NCBI RefSeq assembly: GCF_003314995.1
Contig: NZ_QNRH01000002.1
Coordinates: forward strand, 496,001-560,000
Reading direction: 5' to 3'
Source: Pseudochrobactrum asaccharolyticum
GTDB lineage: Bacteria > Pseudomonadota > Alphaproteobacteria > Rhizobiales > Rhizobiaceae
DNA: 64,000 bases
Part shown: in pieces, positions 1 to 7,600 of the stretch
Layout: every line of letters starts with the position of its first letter
Numbering within the stretch: the stretch's first letter is position 1
Position numbers and translations under genes: made by a program
The notes under the pieces: model-generated
Databases searched by the model: none
Told to the model about the DNA's origin: nothing
Seen by the model: only the letters and a program-made list of their open reading frames with translations

Positions 1-555
1 CTTATCGGCCCTAAAGGCTCTGTTCGCTGGATTGATCCCGAAAATTATCACATCACTTTGCGCTTTATCGGCGATGTCGAAGGTCATGTTGCCGATGAGA
101 TCGTGCATGCATTGGATCGCATTGACCGGCAGAGTTTTACGCTGCAACTGGCGGGCGTTGATGTTTTCGGCAGCAAAAAACCGCATAGTATTTATGCCGG
201 TGTTGCGCCTTCCCCTGATCTTTTGGCCTTGCAGGCTGAAATGGAGCGGATCTGCCAGAGATTGCGTCTGCCGCCTGACCCGCGCAAATTTACCCCGCAT
301 GTCACACTGGCACGGCTCAAAGGCCTGCCGGATATGCAGCTGGCGCGCTATTTGTCTGAGCGGGGCAATTTCACGACTCTGCCGTTTAACGTCAGTCGTT
401 TCGTACTGATGTCGTCAAAGGAATCCACCGGTGGCGGCCCTTATGTAACGGAAGAAGTCTGGCCGTTGCGCAGTGCATCCTTCAATGCCGGTTTTGAAAA
501 CGGACAGGATATACCGGCCTCCAATTATCATTTTCCGGCCGGAGCCGCGGAGTAA
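1..555 (+). CDS. thpR: RNA 2',3'-cyclic phosphodiesterase (ThpR/LigT, 2H family), 5' end missing
   Basis: Partial gene: the frame is open from the first base of the window, so the N-terminus lies outside. The 184 visible residues carry the two HxT/Sx motifs of the 2H phosphoesterase superfamily, HITL at visible residues 17-20 and HVTL at 100-103. Known members open 2',3'-cyclic phosphates or ligate RNA with 2'-5' linkage in vitro; the physiological substrate is unclear. The motif spacing of about 80 residues fits the family. It converges on the phosphatase gene on the minus strand, with a hairpin at 579-600 between them. Confidence 0.88.
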   Translation, partial: LIGPKGSVRWIDPENYHITLRFIGDVEGHVADEIVHALDRIDRQSFTLQLAGVDVFGSKKPHSIYAGVAPSPDLLALQAEMERICQRLRLPPDPRKFTPHVTLARLKGLPDMQLARYLSERGNFTTLPFNVSRFVLMSSKESTGGGPYVTEEVWPLRSASFNAGFENGQDIPASNYHFPAGAAE

Positions 556-578
556 TCGGCTGTACCTCAACAAACAAA

Positions 579-600
579 AGCGGCAGATTACTCTGCCGCT
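579..600 (-). terminator. Hairpin between convergent genes
   Basis: Perfect 8-bp arms (agcggcag / ctgccgct) enclose a 6-nt loop. On the minus strand the stem is followed by CTTTTGTTTG, so it may end the phosphatase transcript; on the plus strand it closes 24 nt after the thpR stop. Confidence 0.55.
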
Positions 601-634
601 ACCATGCTTAAGCCAGTCTGGCAGCTACACCTTG

Positions 635-718
635 TTACTCCAACCTCTCGGCAAGCGCCGCATTACTTTAATCTGTCGGCTAACGCCTCATTATTGCAAT
701 CTGTCGGCTAGCGCCTCC
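635..718 (-). repeat. Three-copy 28-bp tandem repeat at the 3' end of the phosphatase gene
   Basis: Read on the minus strand, the last codons plus stop of the phosphatase gene (ALADRLQ-stop) are followed by two diverged copies, each also ending in TAA (ALADRLK-stop, ALAERLE-stop). The stops lie at 691-693, 663-665 and 635-637, exactly 28 nt apart. Because 28 is not a multiple of three, only the first copy is in frame. Confidence 0.85.
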
Positions 719-1182
719 GCTGCCTCACGAACCATCTCATATACCCGTTCGAAATCTTCAATATCGCCATAATACGGATCAGGAATTTCTTCGCCCCGAT
801 CTGCAGCATGACCATCCAATCCGTCACGGGCAACCGCCGTAAACAAGCCGGTCACAGCAGGACTGCCACAAGGTGCAAGGCGGTTGATTGTCATCAGATT
901 ATTCTGATCCATGCCCAAAATCAGATCAAAGCGACTAAAATCCTCATCACTCAGCTGGCGGCAGCGCTGTTTTGAAATATCAATGCCATTTTGTTTGGCA
1001 ACGGCCACAGACCGCTCATCCGGCGCTTCGCCGGTATGATAACCATTGGTACCTGCAGAATCGATCAGGAATTCCCGTTGCGGAAAACGCTCCTGCACCA
1101 CAGCACGCATAACACCTTCAGCAAGGGGAGAACGGCAAATATTCCCAAGGCAGATGAAAAGAATTGAATATGGCTGCGGCAT
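691..1182 (-). CDS. Low-molecular-weight protein-tyrosine phosphatase
   Basis: Cytoplasmic cysteine phosphatase of the LMW-PTP family. The P-loop C(X)5R reads CLGNICRS near the N-terminus, and the general acid region DPYYGD lies near the C-terminus, as the family requires. The start at 1182 (MPQPYS...) is preferred over the in-frame ATG at 1197 because GGGAGA lies about 6 nt upstream of it; that gives 163 aa, close to the family's usual 150-165. The substrate is unknown; relatives act on tyrosine kinases of polysaccharide export, but no such genes are nearby. The C-terminal codons and stop have been copied twice downstream. Confidence 0.9.
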   Translation of the reverse strand: MPQPYSILFICLGNICRSPLAEGVMRAVVQERFPQREFLIDSAGTNGYHTGEAPDERSVAVAKQNGIDISKQRCRQLSDEDFSRFDLILGMDQNNLMTINRLAPCGSPAVTGLFTAVARDGLDGHAADRGEEIPDPYYGDIEDFERVYEMVREAAEALADRLQ

Positions 1183-1390
1183 AGATTCTCCCGGCATTCA
1201 AAATATAGAACACACCAGCGCTAAGGCAGATATGTCTTCAGTTTATGCAATCATTGAATCAAGATTGGTTCTGATAGAGGTATAAATATAAACTGTGACA
1301 TGAACCGAAACTGTACAAAAAACAAGTTACGGTAATTTAATGCAGTCCCGTGGTATATTTTCACATCTTTCCATTTCAGGAGACCGCCCC

Positions 1391-1684
1391 ATGTCCAGAA
1401 CACCCCTCACCCGTGAAGAAATCACCACTGCACTCGCTGCTTTATCCGGCTGGGCATTATCTGAAGATCACAAATCAATCCGTAAAGATTTCAAATTCCG
1501 TGATTTCAATACAGCCTTTGCCTTTATGACACGAATTGCTCTGCTTGCGGAAAAACTCGACCATCATCCGGAATGGTTCAATGTCTATAATAAAGTTGAA
1601 ATAACCCTGACCACCCATTCCGCCAAAGGCCTGACAGCACTGGATATGCGCATGGCGCAGCTTGCCAATGAATATGCAGGCTAA
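1391..1684 (+). CDS. phhB: Pterin-4a-carbinolamine dehydratase
   Basis: Small (97 aa) dehydratase that regenerates the pterin cofactor after aromatic amino acid hydroxylation, and can act as DCoH-like protein. The active-site signature is visible: HHPEW, then LTTHSAKGLT and a following D near the C-terminus. The start at 1391 (MSRTPL) is preferred over an in-frame ATG at 1340 because AGGAGA precedes it at good spacing and the length then matches the family. No phenylalanine hydroxylase gene is in the window, so the partner is not shown here. Confidence 0.9.
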   Translation: MSRTPLTREEITTALAALSGWALSEDHKSIRKDFKFRDFNTAFAFMTRIALLAEKLDHHPEWFNVYNKVEITLTTHSAKGLTALDMRMAQLANEYAG

Positions 1685-1755
1685 CAGCGTTCATTCTCCG
1701 CATATCTTGTAAAACAGTAGGAACTGCACCATCTGTATTCCCATGAGGATTTGCT

Positions 1756-2148
1756 ATGGATGATGTCAAAATAGGTGAAATTTTGCAGCCGGGCACCGAG
1801 CGCGAACAGGAAAGCCGTGCGCGCCGTGTCCGTAAACATTTCTGGAAAACCCTGAAAAAAGCCGCTGGCCGAATACCTTTTACGGAAGATCTGGTGGCTT
1901 CCTATTATTGCGCGCTTGACCCTAAGACGCCCGCGCGTGTGCGTGCGATCCTGCTCGCCGCTCTCGCATATTTTGTGCTGCCGTTTGATTTTGTGCCGGA
2001 TCTTCTGGTTGGTATCGGCTTCACCGATGACATGGCTGTTCTGATGGCGGCGCTGGCCTCTGTGCGCAAACATATTACGCCCGCACATTATGCGGCTGCA
2101 CGGCACTCTTTGAGCCAGAATCCGGACACCGAACAGCAAGAACTGTAA
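1756..2148 (+). CDS. YkvA/DUF1232 family protein
   Basis: A 130-aa protein with the DUF1232 core in its second half: a hydrophobic segment ILAALAYFVLPFDFVPD followed by IGFTDDMAVL, the conserved LPxDxxPD...G..DD pattern. The N-terminal third is charged (many Arg, Lys and Glu) and probably cytoplasmic. Biochemical function of the family is not established. A GAGG Shine-Dalgarno lies 7-10 nt before the ATG. It sits 71 bp after phhB on the same strand and could be co-transcribed, but nothing links the functions. Confidence 0.8.
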   Translation: MDDVKIGEILQPGTEREQESRARRVRKHFWKTLKKAAGRIPFTEDLVASYYCALDPKTPARVRAILLAALAYFVLPFDFVPDLLVGIGFTDDMAVLMAALASVRKHITPAHYAAARHSLSQNPDTEQQEL

Positions 2149-2215
2149 GTGTCACGCAATCCATAAAACGGCTAACCACCTTTTGTTGCCTCTGGTTTCG
2201 AACAAGTCAGAATCA

Positions 2216-2306
2216 AAATTCTCACGAACAAACAATCGCCGCTTTCCTGATGCTCAAGTCGCGGATAAGGGCGATTGAGTGAGAATTTCTGCATATTCTG
2301 CAGAAA
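2216..2306. other. Two stem-loops upstream of the IalB-like gene
   Basis: A long dyad has outer arms aaattctcac (2216-2225) / gtgagaattt (2279-2288) and inner arms caatcgcc (2233-2240) / ggcgattg (2270-2277). It is followed immediately by a tight hairpin tttctgca (2286-2293) / tgcagaaa (2299-2306). Neither has a clear U-tract. Both lie in the 297-bp gap before the IalB-like gene; apart from them I see no gene in the gap. Confidence 0.6.
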
Positions 2307-2445
2307 AACAACTCCTTTGCCTCAAAACTTCACGGTTTGGTAACCCAGATTAAGTCAAATTAAGACAAACGAGCGGGACGTGCTTTCAACGGCATGTTTC
2401 CCGAATTTTGAGTTTGAAGCAAACGAAAGAGAACCGGTAGGACCT

Positions 2446-2949
2446 ATGCTTGGAAAATCGATCGTCGCGGCTTCTGTGTTCACAATGGCTATGGCAGGCA
2501 GTGCGCTTGCCCAGTCGCCGAGCCAGATCAGCCAGTTCAACGCCTGGGGCGCATACAGCTATCAGTCGGGCAACGGTAAAGTATGCTATGTCCTGTCTGT
2601 CCCGACCCAGAAACAGCCTGCATCTGTTGATCACGGAGATAATTTCTTCCTCGTCAGCCAGAAGCCAGGTCAGAACGTATCTTTTGAACCGCAATTTATG
2701 GCCGGCTATGAATTGCAGGGCAATTCTAAAGTAACCGTCACCATCGGCAATGCGCGCTTCACCATGTTCACCAATGGTAAGTCCGGCTGGATGGAAAATG
2801 CTGCGGAAGAACCTAAGCTGATTGCTGCCATGCGCGGCGGTTCAGACATGGTTGTGAATGCTGCATCAAAACGCGGCACAAAAACCACTTATACCTATTC
2901 CCTTAAAGGTATTTCAGCAGCCCTCGCTGCTATTCAAAAGTGCCGCTAA
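2446..2949 (+). CDS. Invasion-associated locus B (IalB) family exported protein
   Basis: A 167-aa exported protein. Residues 1-23 form a clear Sec signal peptide (MLGKSIVAAS...GSALAQ). The mature part resembles the IalB family: GAYSYQSGNGKVCYVLS near the start, and a cysteine close to the end (QKCR) that could pair with the KVC cysteine in the periplasm. IalB was named for erythrocyte invasion in Bartonella, but free-living Rhizobiales also have members, so no virulence role should be inferred. The start is placed at 2446 because AGGA lies just upstream and the signal peptide begins there. The 3' end is followed by a tandem copy of its last bases. Confidence 0.82.
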   Translation: MLGKSIVAASVFTMAMAGSALAQSPSQISQFNAWGAYSYQSGNGKVCYVLSVPTQKQPASVDHGDNFFLVSQKPGQNVSFEPQFMAGYELQGNSKVTVTIGNARFTMFTNGKSGWMENAAEEPKLIAAMRGGSDMVVNAASKRGTKTTYTYSLKGISAALAAIQKCR

Positions 2950-2980
2950 AGCGAGCCGGTCAACAGTGCCGCTAAAGCGG
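2939..2980 (+). repeat. 26-bp-spaced direct repeat spanning the IalB-like stop codon
   Basis: The 15-mer agtgccgctaaagcg, which contains the last codons and the stop (cgc taa), occurs at 2939-2953 and again at 2965-2979. The second copy also carries a TAA. Confidence 0.8.
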
Positions 2981-3000
2981 TCAGCGATTTGAAAAGTTTA

Positions 3001-3025
3001 AAGCCGGATTTATGTCCGGCTTTTT
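3001..3025 (+). terminator. Rho-independent terminator after the IalB-like gene
   Basis: Perfect 8-bp arms aagccgga / tccggctt with a 6-nt loop, followed by TTT and an AT-rich stretch, about 50 nt after the stop. Confidence 0.8.
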
Positions 3026-3248
3026 GCATTTCTGAAACAAAGACAAAAAAGTCGCAAACCACTGCTCTTGATAAAAGCGTGACGTCGCGCCATTTCCATG
3101 CTATGAGGCCGCACTTCAGGGTGTTTTTCGGTCTCAATACGAAAACAGCCCCCCGTAAATCATGCAACAGTGCCGTTTTATCAGTTTCCAATCAGGGCTT
3201 TTTGTCCTTCTGATACGGTTATGCAATTGTGAGCCTTAAGTAAAACCG

Positions 3249-4487
3249 ATGTCTATTTCTTATGACCTTACCACGCCTCAGACCCGTGATGCACTGGCCG
3301 CCAATGCCCGTGCAATGTTGGCACCAAAGCCGACACTGATCGGGCTTTCCCGTGAGGAACTCGGTGAGGTTTTGCTGGAAGCCGGCATCGCTCCTAAACA
3401 GGTTAAAATGCGCGTCGCGCAAATCTGGCATTGGCTCTATGTGCGCGGTGTTTCAGACTTTGCCGATATGGCCAATATCTCCAAAGATCTGCGCGCAGCT
3501 CTGACCAAAGACTATACCATTGCCCGTCCGGAAGTTGTGGAAGAACAAATCTCCACCGACGGTACACGCAAATGGCTGTTCCGCTTTCCGCCGCGCGGTG
3601 CGGGTCGTCCGGTTGAGATTGAATGTGTTTACATTCCGGAAGAAGGCCGTGGCACGCTGTGCATTTCCTCTCAGGTCGGCTGTACCCTTACTTGTTCTTT
3701 CTGCCATACCGGCACACAGAAACTGGTACGCAACCTGACAGCTGAAGAAATTCTCTCGCAGCTTCTTACCGCCCGTGACCGGCTTGGCGATTTCCCTGAG
3801 GCCAACACACCGGATGGTGCCATTGTACCTGCTGAAGGACGCAAGATCACCAATATCGTGATGATGGGTATGGGTGAGCCGCTCTATAATTTTGAAGAAG
3901 TGAAAAAGGCACTGCTTATCGCCTCCGATGGCGATGGCCTGTCCCTGTCCAAGCGCCGTATTACACTGTCGACCTCCGGTGTTGTGCCTGAAATCTACCG
4001 CACCGGTGAAGAAATCGGCGTGATGCTGGCGATCTCGCTCCATGCTGTGCGCGATGATCTGCGTGACATGCTGGTACCGATCAATAAGAAGTATCCGCTG
4101 GAAGAGCTGATTAAAGCCTGCCGCGCCTATCCGGGTCTGTCGAATGCCAAGCGCATCACCTTTGAATATGTGATGCTCAAAGACGTTAATGACAGTCTGG
4201 AAGATGCCAAGAAACTTGTGCAGCTGCTTAAAGGTATTCCGGCGAAAATCAATCTCATTCCGTTCAACCCATGGCCGGGCACCAACTACCAGTGCTCCGA
4301 CTGGGAACAGATTGAACGCTTTGCCGATTATGTGAATGCAGCAGGCTATGCCTCGCCGATCCGTACACCGCGCGGCCGCGATATCCTCGCAGCCTGTGGT
4401 CAGTTGAAGTCGGAATCCGAGCGTATGCGCAAAACCGAACGTCTGGCTTTTGAAGCCATGATGATCGCCAATCACGGCGAAGACTGA
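3249..4487 (+). CDS. rlmN: Dual-specificity 23S rRNA/tRNA adenine-C2 methyltransferase RlmN
   Basis: Radical SAM methyltransferase that methylates C2 of A2503 in 23S rRNA and A37 in some tRNAs. The cluster motif CTLTCSFC (CxxxCxxC) follows TLCISSQVG, which holds one catalytic cysteine, and the second catalytic cysteine is in ILAACGQL near the C-terminus. The GEPLYNFE and SMxxV-type SAM-binding stretches are also present. At 412 aa it is somewhat longer than the E. coli enzyme because of an extended N-terminus. The 220 bp upstream show no gene. A small membrane-protein gene starts 13 nt after its stop and is probably in the same transcript. Confidence 0.96.
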   Translation: MSISYDLTTPQTRDALAANARAMLAPKPTLIGLSREELGEVLLEAGIAPKQVKMRVAQIWHWLYVRGVSDFADMANISKDLRAALTKDYTIARPEVVEEQISTDGTRKWLFRFPPRGAGRPVEIECVYIPEEGRGTLCISSQVGCTLTCSFCHTGTQKLVRNLTAEEILSQLLTARDRLGDFPEANTPDGAIVPAEGRKITNIVMMGMGEPLYNFEEVKKALLIASDGDGLSLSKRRITLSTSGVVPEIYRTGEEIGVMLAISLHAVRDDLRDMLVPINKKYPLEELIKACRAYPGLSNAKRITFEYVMLKDVNDSLEDAKKLVQLLKGIPAKINLIPFNPWPGTNYQCSDWEQIERFADYVNAAGYASPIRTPRGRDILAACGQLKSESERMRKTERLAFEAMMIANHGED

Positions 4488-4500
4488 GACCAGAGTTCAT

Positions 4501-4971
4501 ATGGATAAAAGCCTGCAACTGATCGGCCGGTTCACAGTCATTGTTTTTGGCTATGGCTGTGCCGTTCTGGCGGCGGGCTTTTTGCTTAATGTGTTGCTTT
4601 TAGCAACCATCGGTTTCCTGCCGGATATTATCAATGACGGTTTTGAATATGGCTTCGGGGCGAGACTGTTTGTTGCCACGCCGTTCATGGCCATTATCGT
4701 CGGTTATCTCGCCTTCTGGCCTGCGCTTTTGCTCATCGCAAGCGGTGAATATTTCAACAAGCGCGACAGCCTGTTTTATAGTCTTGGCGGCATGATCTCC
4801 GGCATTGTTCTCTTCATTGCAGGCTTTGAACCGGATGTTAAAAACGCTGATGAAGCAGTGATGCTGATGAGTATTGCTGCTGCCGGCATTACCGGCGGTT
4901 TCGTCTACTGGCTCGTATCCGGACGCTGGACGAATGTGGTTTCCGGCAAAAAGGCACCAGAAACCAAATAA
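4501..4971 (+). CDS. Small integral membrane protein of unknown function
   Basis: A 156-aa protein I do not recognise. It has four hydrophobic segments, approximately at residues 8-38, 55-82, 94-108 and 118-138, separated by short charged loops, and a short basic C-terminal tail (SGKKAPETK). This suggests a four-pass inner-membrane protein. It starts 13 nt downstream of the rlmN stop, so co-transcription is likely, but no functional link to rRNA methylation is evident. No catalytic motif is visible. Confidence 0.75.
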   Translation: MDKSLQLIGRFTVIVFGYGCAVLAAGFLLNVLLLATIGFLPDIINDGFEYGFGARLFVATPFMAIIVGYLAFWPALLLIASGEYFNKRDSLFYSLGGMISGIVLFIAGFEPDVKNADEAVMLMSIAAAGITGGFVYWLVSGRWTNVVSGKKAPETK

Positions 4972-4977
4972 CTTTTT

Positions 4978-5188
4978 TGAGCATTTCACAGTCAAGTTGG
5001 ATCAACTTGGACAGTCCGTGATAATGCGACAAACTAAAGAATTGAGACGCGAGCACTGCGATTCAACATGAACGTAAACCGCTCTAGGGCATTTCGCATT
5101 TAAGTTGCATCATTCGAAATGCTCTATCTTTTTATTCTACGCATGTCTTTTCCCCAAAACCGGCATCCGCTTTTTGGAAACATGCTGT
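4978..5188. repeat. Two RIME/Bru-RS-like palindromic intergenic repeats
   Basis: A first unit (about 4978-5030) begins gagcatttcaca and contains the perfect dyad caagttg-gat-caacttg (4993-5009). A second unit (about 5086-5188) has ends agggcatttcg...cgaaatgctct, then a second hairpin with arms like gcatgt...ttttccccaaaa / ttttggaaacatgc. The look (gagcatttc..., acgcatgtctttt...ccggcatcc) resembles dispersed palindromic repeats known from Brucella and rhizobia. The second unit abuts the stop codon of the LysE-type gene. Confidence 0.7.
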
Positions 5189-5190
5189 GA

Positions 5191-5850
5191 TTACTTGCCT
5201 TCGGCCAGCAGGATTTTCAATGCGAAAACCGAGAAAACGCCAGCAAATACATAATCCACCCAGCGTGTAACCGTTGGATTTTTCTTCAAAAGACCGGCAA
5301 ATTTATCGGCTGCCAAAATCATCGGCACCACCACCGGCAAACTCAGCGGAATGAAAGACAGGCCGAGGAAAAACAGTTTTCCCGGAGCATGCGGATCATG
5401 CGCAGAAACGAATTGCGGCAGGAATGTCATGTTGAACAGGATGATCTTCGGGTTCAGCAGATTAATCCCTAAGCCCGTAGCCCAGTTCTGAAAAATTGTA
5501 TGCTTTTTGCCGCTGCCTTTTTCCGGCGAGAAGGCCGAACCTTTGCGCAAAGCCTGCACGGCCAAAAATACCAGATAACCGGCACCGACAACCTTCAGCA
5601 CCCAGAAGGCACTTGGTGACGCAATAATCAGCGCGGACAAACCAATTGCCACCATTGTCGTATGAATAACAATGCCGCTGGAAGCCCCTGCCAGACAGGC
5701 AAAACCGGCAGAACGGCCTTCAGATAAAGCCCGCCCGACGAACAAAGTCATATCGGGACCCGGTGTAATTGACAGGATAAAAGTGGCAATGGCGAACTGA
5801 ACCAATACCGGCCAGTCCGGTATAAAAGTCAGAGTTTCTAAAAATGACAT
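5191..5850 (-). CDS. LysE/RhtB family amino-acid exporter
   Basis: A 219-aa inner-membrane protein with about six hydrophobic segments. The N-terminal signature FILSITPGPDMTLFVGRAL with G...G.A.G spacing is typical of the LysE/RhtB family, which exports amino acids or homoserine lactone-like molecules by proton exchange. A second conserved block, GLGINLLNPKIILF, marks the middle of the protein. The exported substrate cannot be read from sequence. It is a monocistronic minus-strand gene flanked by the repeat elements downstream and a stem-loop-rich gap upstream. Confidence 0.88.
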   Translation of the reverse strand: MSFLETLTFIPDWPVLVQFAIATFILSITPGPDMTLFVGRALSEGRSAGFACLAGASSGIVIHTTMVAIGLSALIIASPSAFWVLKVVGAGYLVFLAVQALRKGSAFSPEKGSGKKHTIFQNWATGLGINLLNPKIILFNMTFLPQFVSAHDPHAPGKLFFLGLSFIPLSLPVVVPMILAADKFAGLLKKNPTVTRWVDYVFAGVFSVFALKILLAEGK

Positions 5851-6174
5851 GAATGCGCCCCGAAGCGGTTAAGTTTGGCCAAACTAACGCAGATATTTAT
5901 TCTCTGAAACTGGTTTCATGCTTAGCCGCGTAAATTTTCACTTCATACCAACTTCTACAATAAGACGTCTTGCTTCGGCTTATTGAGATGATAAAAGAAA
6001 AGGCAGAATTTTTAGCCGCTGCGATGCGGAAAACTCTCATACCAAGGCGCTAAGATGCTAACGCATCACGCCTTGAAATGTTCAATCGCCACTCGGGCTT
6101 AACCAAAGACCAATGAGTCATGCTCATTAGTCTTTGATATCAGATGCCGTACCGGCACGTACTGGATGCATAAA
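5851..6174. other. Stem-loop-rich gap upstream of argG
   Basis: No gene is seen in these 324 bp. Three inverted repeats lie in a row: aataag (5959-5964) / cttatt (5979-5984); a nested stem-loop caaggcg (6043-6049) / cgccttg (6069-6075) enclosing gatgc/gcatc; and a 13-bp dyad with one mismatch, aaagaccaatgag (6105-6117) / ctcattagtcttt (6123-6135), ending about 40 nt before the argG start. None has a U-tract on the plus strand. A short direct repeat, tcatacca, occurs at about 5943 and 6038. Confidence 0.6.
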
Positions 6175-7395
6175 ATGAACAACTGGAAAGACGTTAAAAA
6201 AGTCGTGCTCGCCTATTCCGGCGGCCTCGATACTTCTATCATTCTGAAATGGCTGCAGACCGAGCTCGGTGCTGAGGTTGTGACATTCACCGCTGATCTC
6301 GGTCAGGGTGAAGAACTGGAACCGGCACGCAAAAAAGCTGAAATGCTCGGCATCAAAGAAATCTTCGTTGAAGATGTCCGTGAAGAATTCGTCCGCGATT
6401 TCGTTTTCCCGATGTTCCGCGCCAATGCTGTTTATGAAGGCGTTTATCTGCTCGGTACTTCGATTGCCCGCCCTCTGATCTCCAAGCACCTCATTGAGAT
6501 TGCTGAAAAGACCGGCGCTGATGCGATTGCACACGGTGCAACCGGTAAAGGCAATGATCAGGTTCGTTTCGAACTGTCGGCCTATGCACTCAATCCGGAT
6601 ATCAAGATCATCGCTCCTTGGCGCGACTGGTCGTTCAAGAGCCGTACAGACCTGCTTGATTTTGCTGAGAAGCACCAGATTCCAGTGGCAAAAGACAAGA
6701 TGGGCGAAGCACCATTCTCCGTTGACGCCAACCTGCTGCATTCTTCTTCAGAAGGTAAAGTACTGGAAGATCCGGCTGTTGAAGCTCCTGAATATGTGCA
6801 TATGCGCACAATTTCTCCGGAAGCTGCACCGGACAAAGCCACTATCATCAAGATCGGTTTTGAGCGCGGCGATGCGGTTTCGATCAATGGCGTGCGCATG
6901 TCGCCTGCGACCTTGCTTGCTCAGCTCAATGATTACGGCCGCGACAATGGTATCGGACGTCTTGACCTCGTTGAAAACCGTTTCGTTGGTATGAAATCCC
7001 GCGGTGTTTATGAAACACCGGGCGGCACCATTCTGCTGGCAGCACACCGTGCGATTGAAAGCATTACGCTGGATCGCGGCGCAGCGCATCTTAAAGATGA
7101 ACTGATGCCACGCTATGCAGAGCTGATCTATTACGGCTTCTGGTACTCGCCGGAACGTGAAATGCTGCAGGCTGCAATCGACCACAGCCAGCGTCATGTT
7201 GAAGGTGAAGTGACACTGAAGCTCTATAAGGGCAATGTGATTGTTACCGGCCGTGAAAGCGATAAGTCGCTCTATTCCGACAAGCTGGTGACATTTGAAG
7301 ATGATCATGGCGCATATGACCAGAAAGATGCAGCGGGCTTCATCAAGCTCAATGCACTGCGTCTGCGCACACTGGCTGCCCGCAACCGCGGCTAA
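6175..7395 (+). CDS. argG: Argininosuccinate synthase
   Basis: Cytoplasmic ATP-dependent enzyme joining citrulline and aspartate, the penultimate step of arginine synthesis. The PP-loop AYSGGLDTS lies near residue 12, and [13 protein letters not shown] and the citrulline/aspartate-binding regions follow in usual order. The second in-frame ATG (6175, MNNWKDVKK) is preferred to 6166, giving 406 aa, which I recall as the usual Rhizobiales length; neither start has a strong Shine-Dalgarno. It stands alone, with a stem-loop-rich 5' region and its own terminator. No other arg genes are nearby. Confidence 0.97.
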   Translation: MNNWKDVKKVVLAYSGGLDTSIILKWLQTELGAEVVTFTADLGQGEELEPARKKAEMLGIKEIFVEDVREEFVRDFVFPMFRANAVYEGVYLLGTSIARPLISKHLIEIAEKTGADAIAHGATGKGNDQVRFELSAYALNPDIKIIAPWRDWSFKSRTDLLDFAEKHQIPVAKDKMGEAPFSVDANLLHSSSEGKVLEDPAVEAPEYVHMRTISPEAAPDKATIIKIGFERGDAVSINGVRMSPATLLAQLNDYGRDNGIGRLDLVENRFVGMKSRGVYETPGGTILLAAHRAIESITLDRGAAHLKDELMPRYAELIYYGFWYSPEREMLQAAIDHSQRHVEGEVTLKLYKGNVIVTGRESDKSLYSDKLVTFEDDHGAYDQKDAAGFIKLNALRLRTLAARNRG

Positions 7396-7419
7396 TCAGT
7401 TCAAGCACGTGACAACAAT

Positions 7420-7447
7420 AACAGCCGGATTACTCCGGCTGTTTTTT
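7420..7447 (+). terminator. argG terminator
   Basis: Arms acagccgga / tccggctgt with a 4-nt loop, followed by TTTTT; 25 nt after the argG stop. Confidence 0.88.
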
Positions 7448-7477
7448 ATTTGTCTTTTTACATCAGAAACGAGACGC

Positions 7478-7599
7478 GAATTTTGGTTATGGCGCGGCGA
7501 AAATGGTGATTTTCGAGAACCGGAGCGGAGCGTACTGATAGTACGTGAGTACCGGAAGCAAAGAAAATTGCCATTTGCAGACCGCCAGAGCCGAAATTC
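7478..7599. repeat. Large imperfect palindrome of about 120 bp between argG and the hemolysin III-like gene
   Basis: Arms of 58-59 nt (7478-7535 and 7541-7599) flank tgata. The central arms cgtac/gtacg and outer arms gaattt/aaattc match exactly, and I count roughly 70% complementarity over the outer 40 nt. The palindrome stops one base before the stop codon of the minus-strand gene. Confidence 0.7.
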
Positions 7600-7600
7600 T

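Noticed and set aside
635-718. Tandem repeat as CRISPR array
   Set aside because: Units are contiguous copies of coding sequence without unique spacers.
1681-2139. Minus-strand frame opposite the DUF1232 gene
   Set aside because: The plus-strand gene has a Shine-Dalgarno and family signature; the other does not.
3453-4475. 340-codon minus-strand open frame opposite rlmN
   Set aside because: It lies wholly antisense to a well-supported gene, has no Shine-Dalgarno and no family resemblance; a by-product of codon bias.
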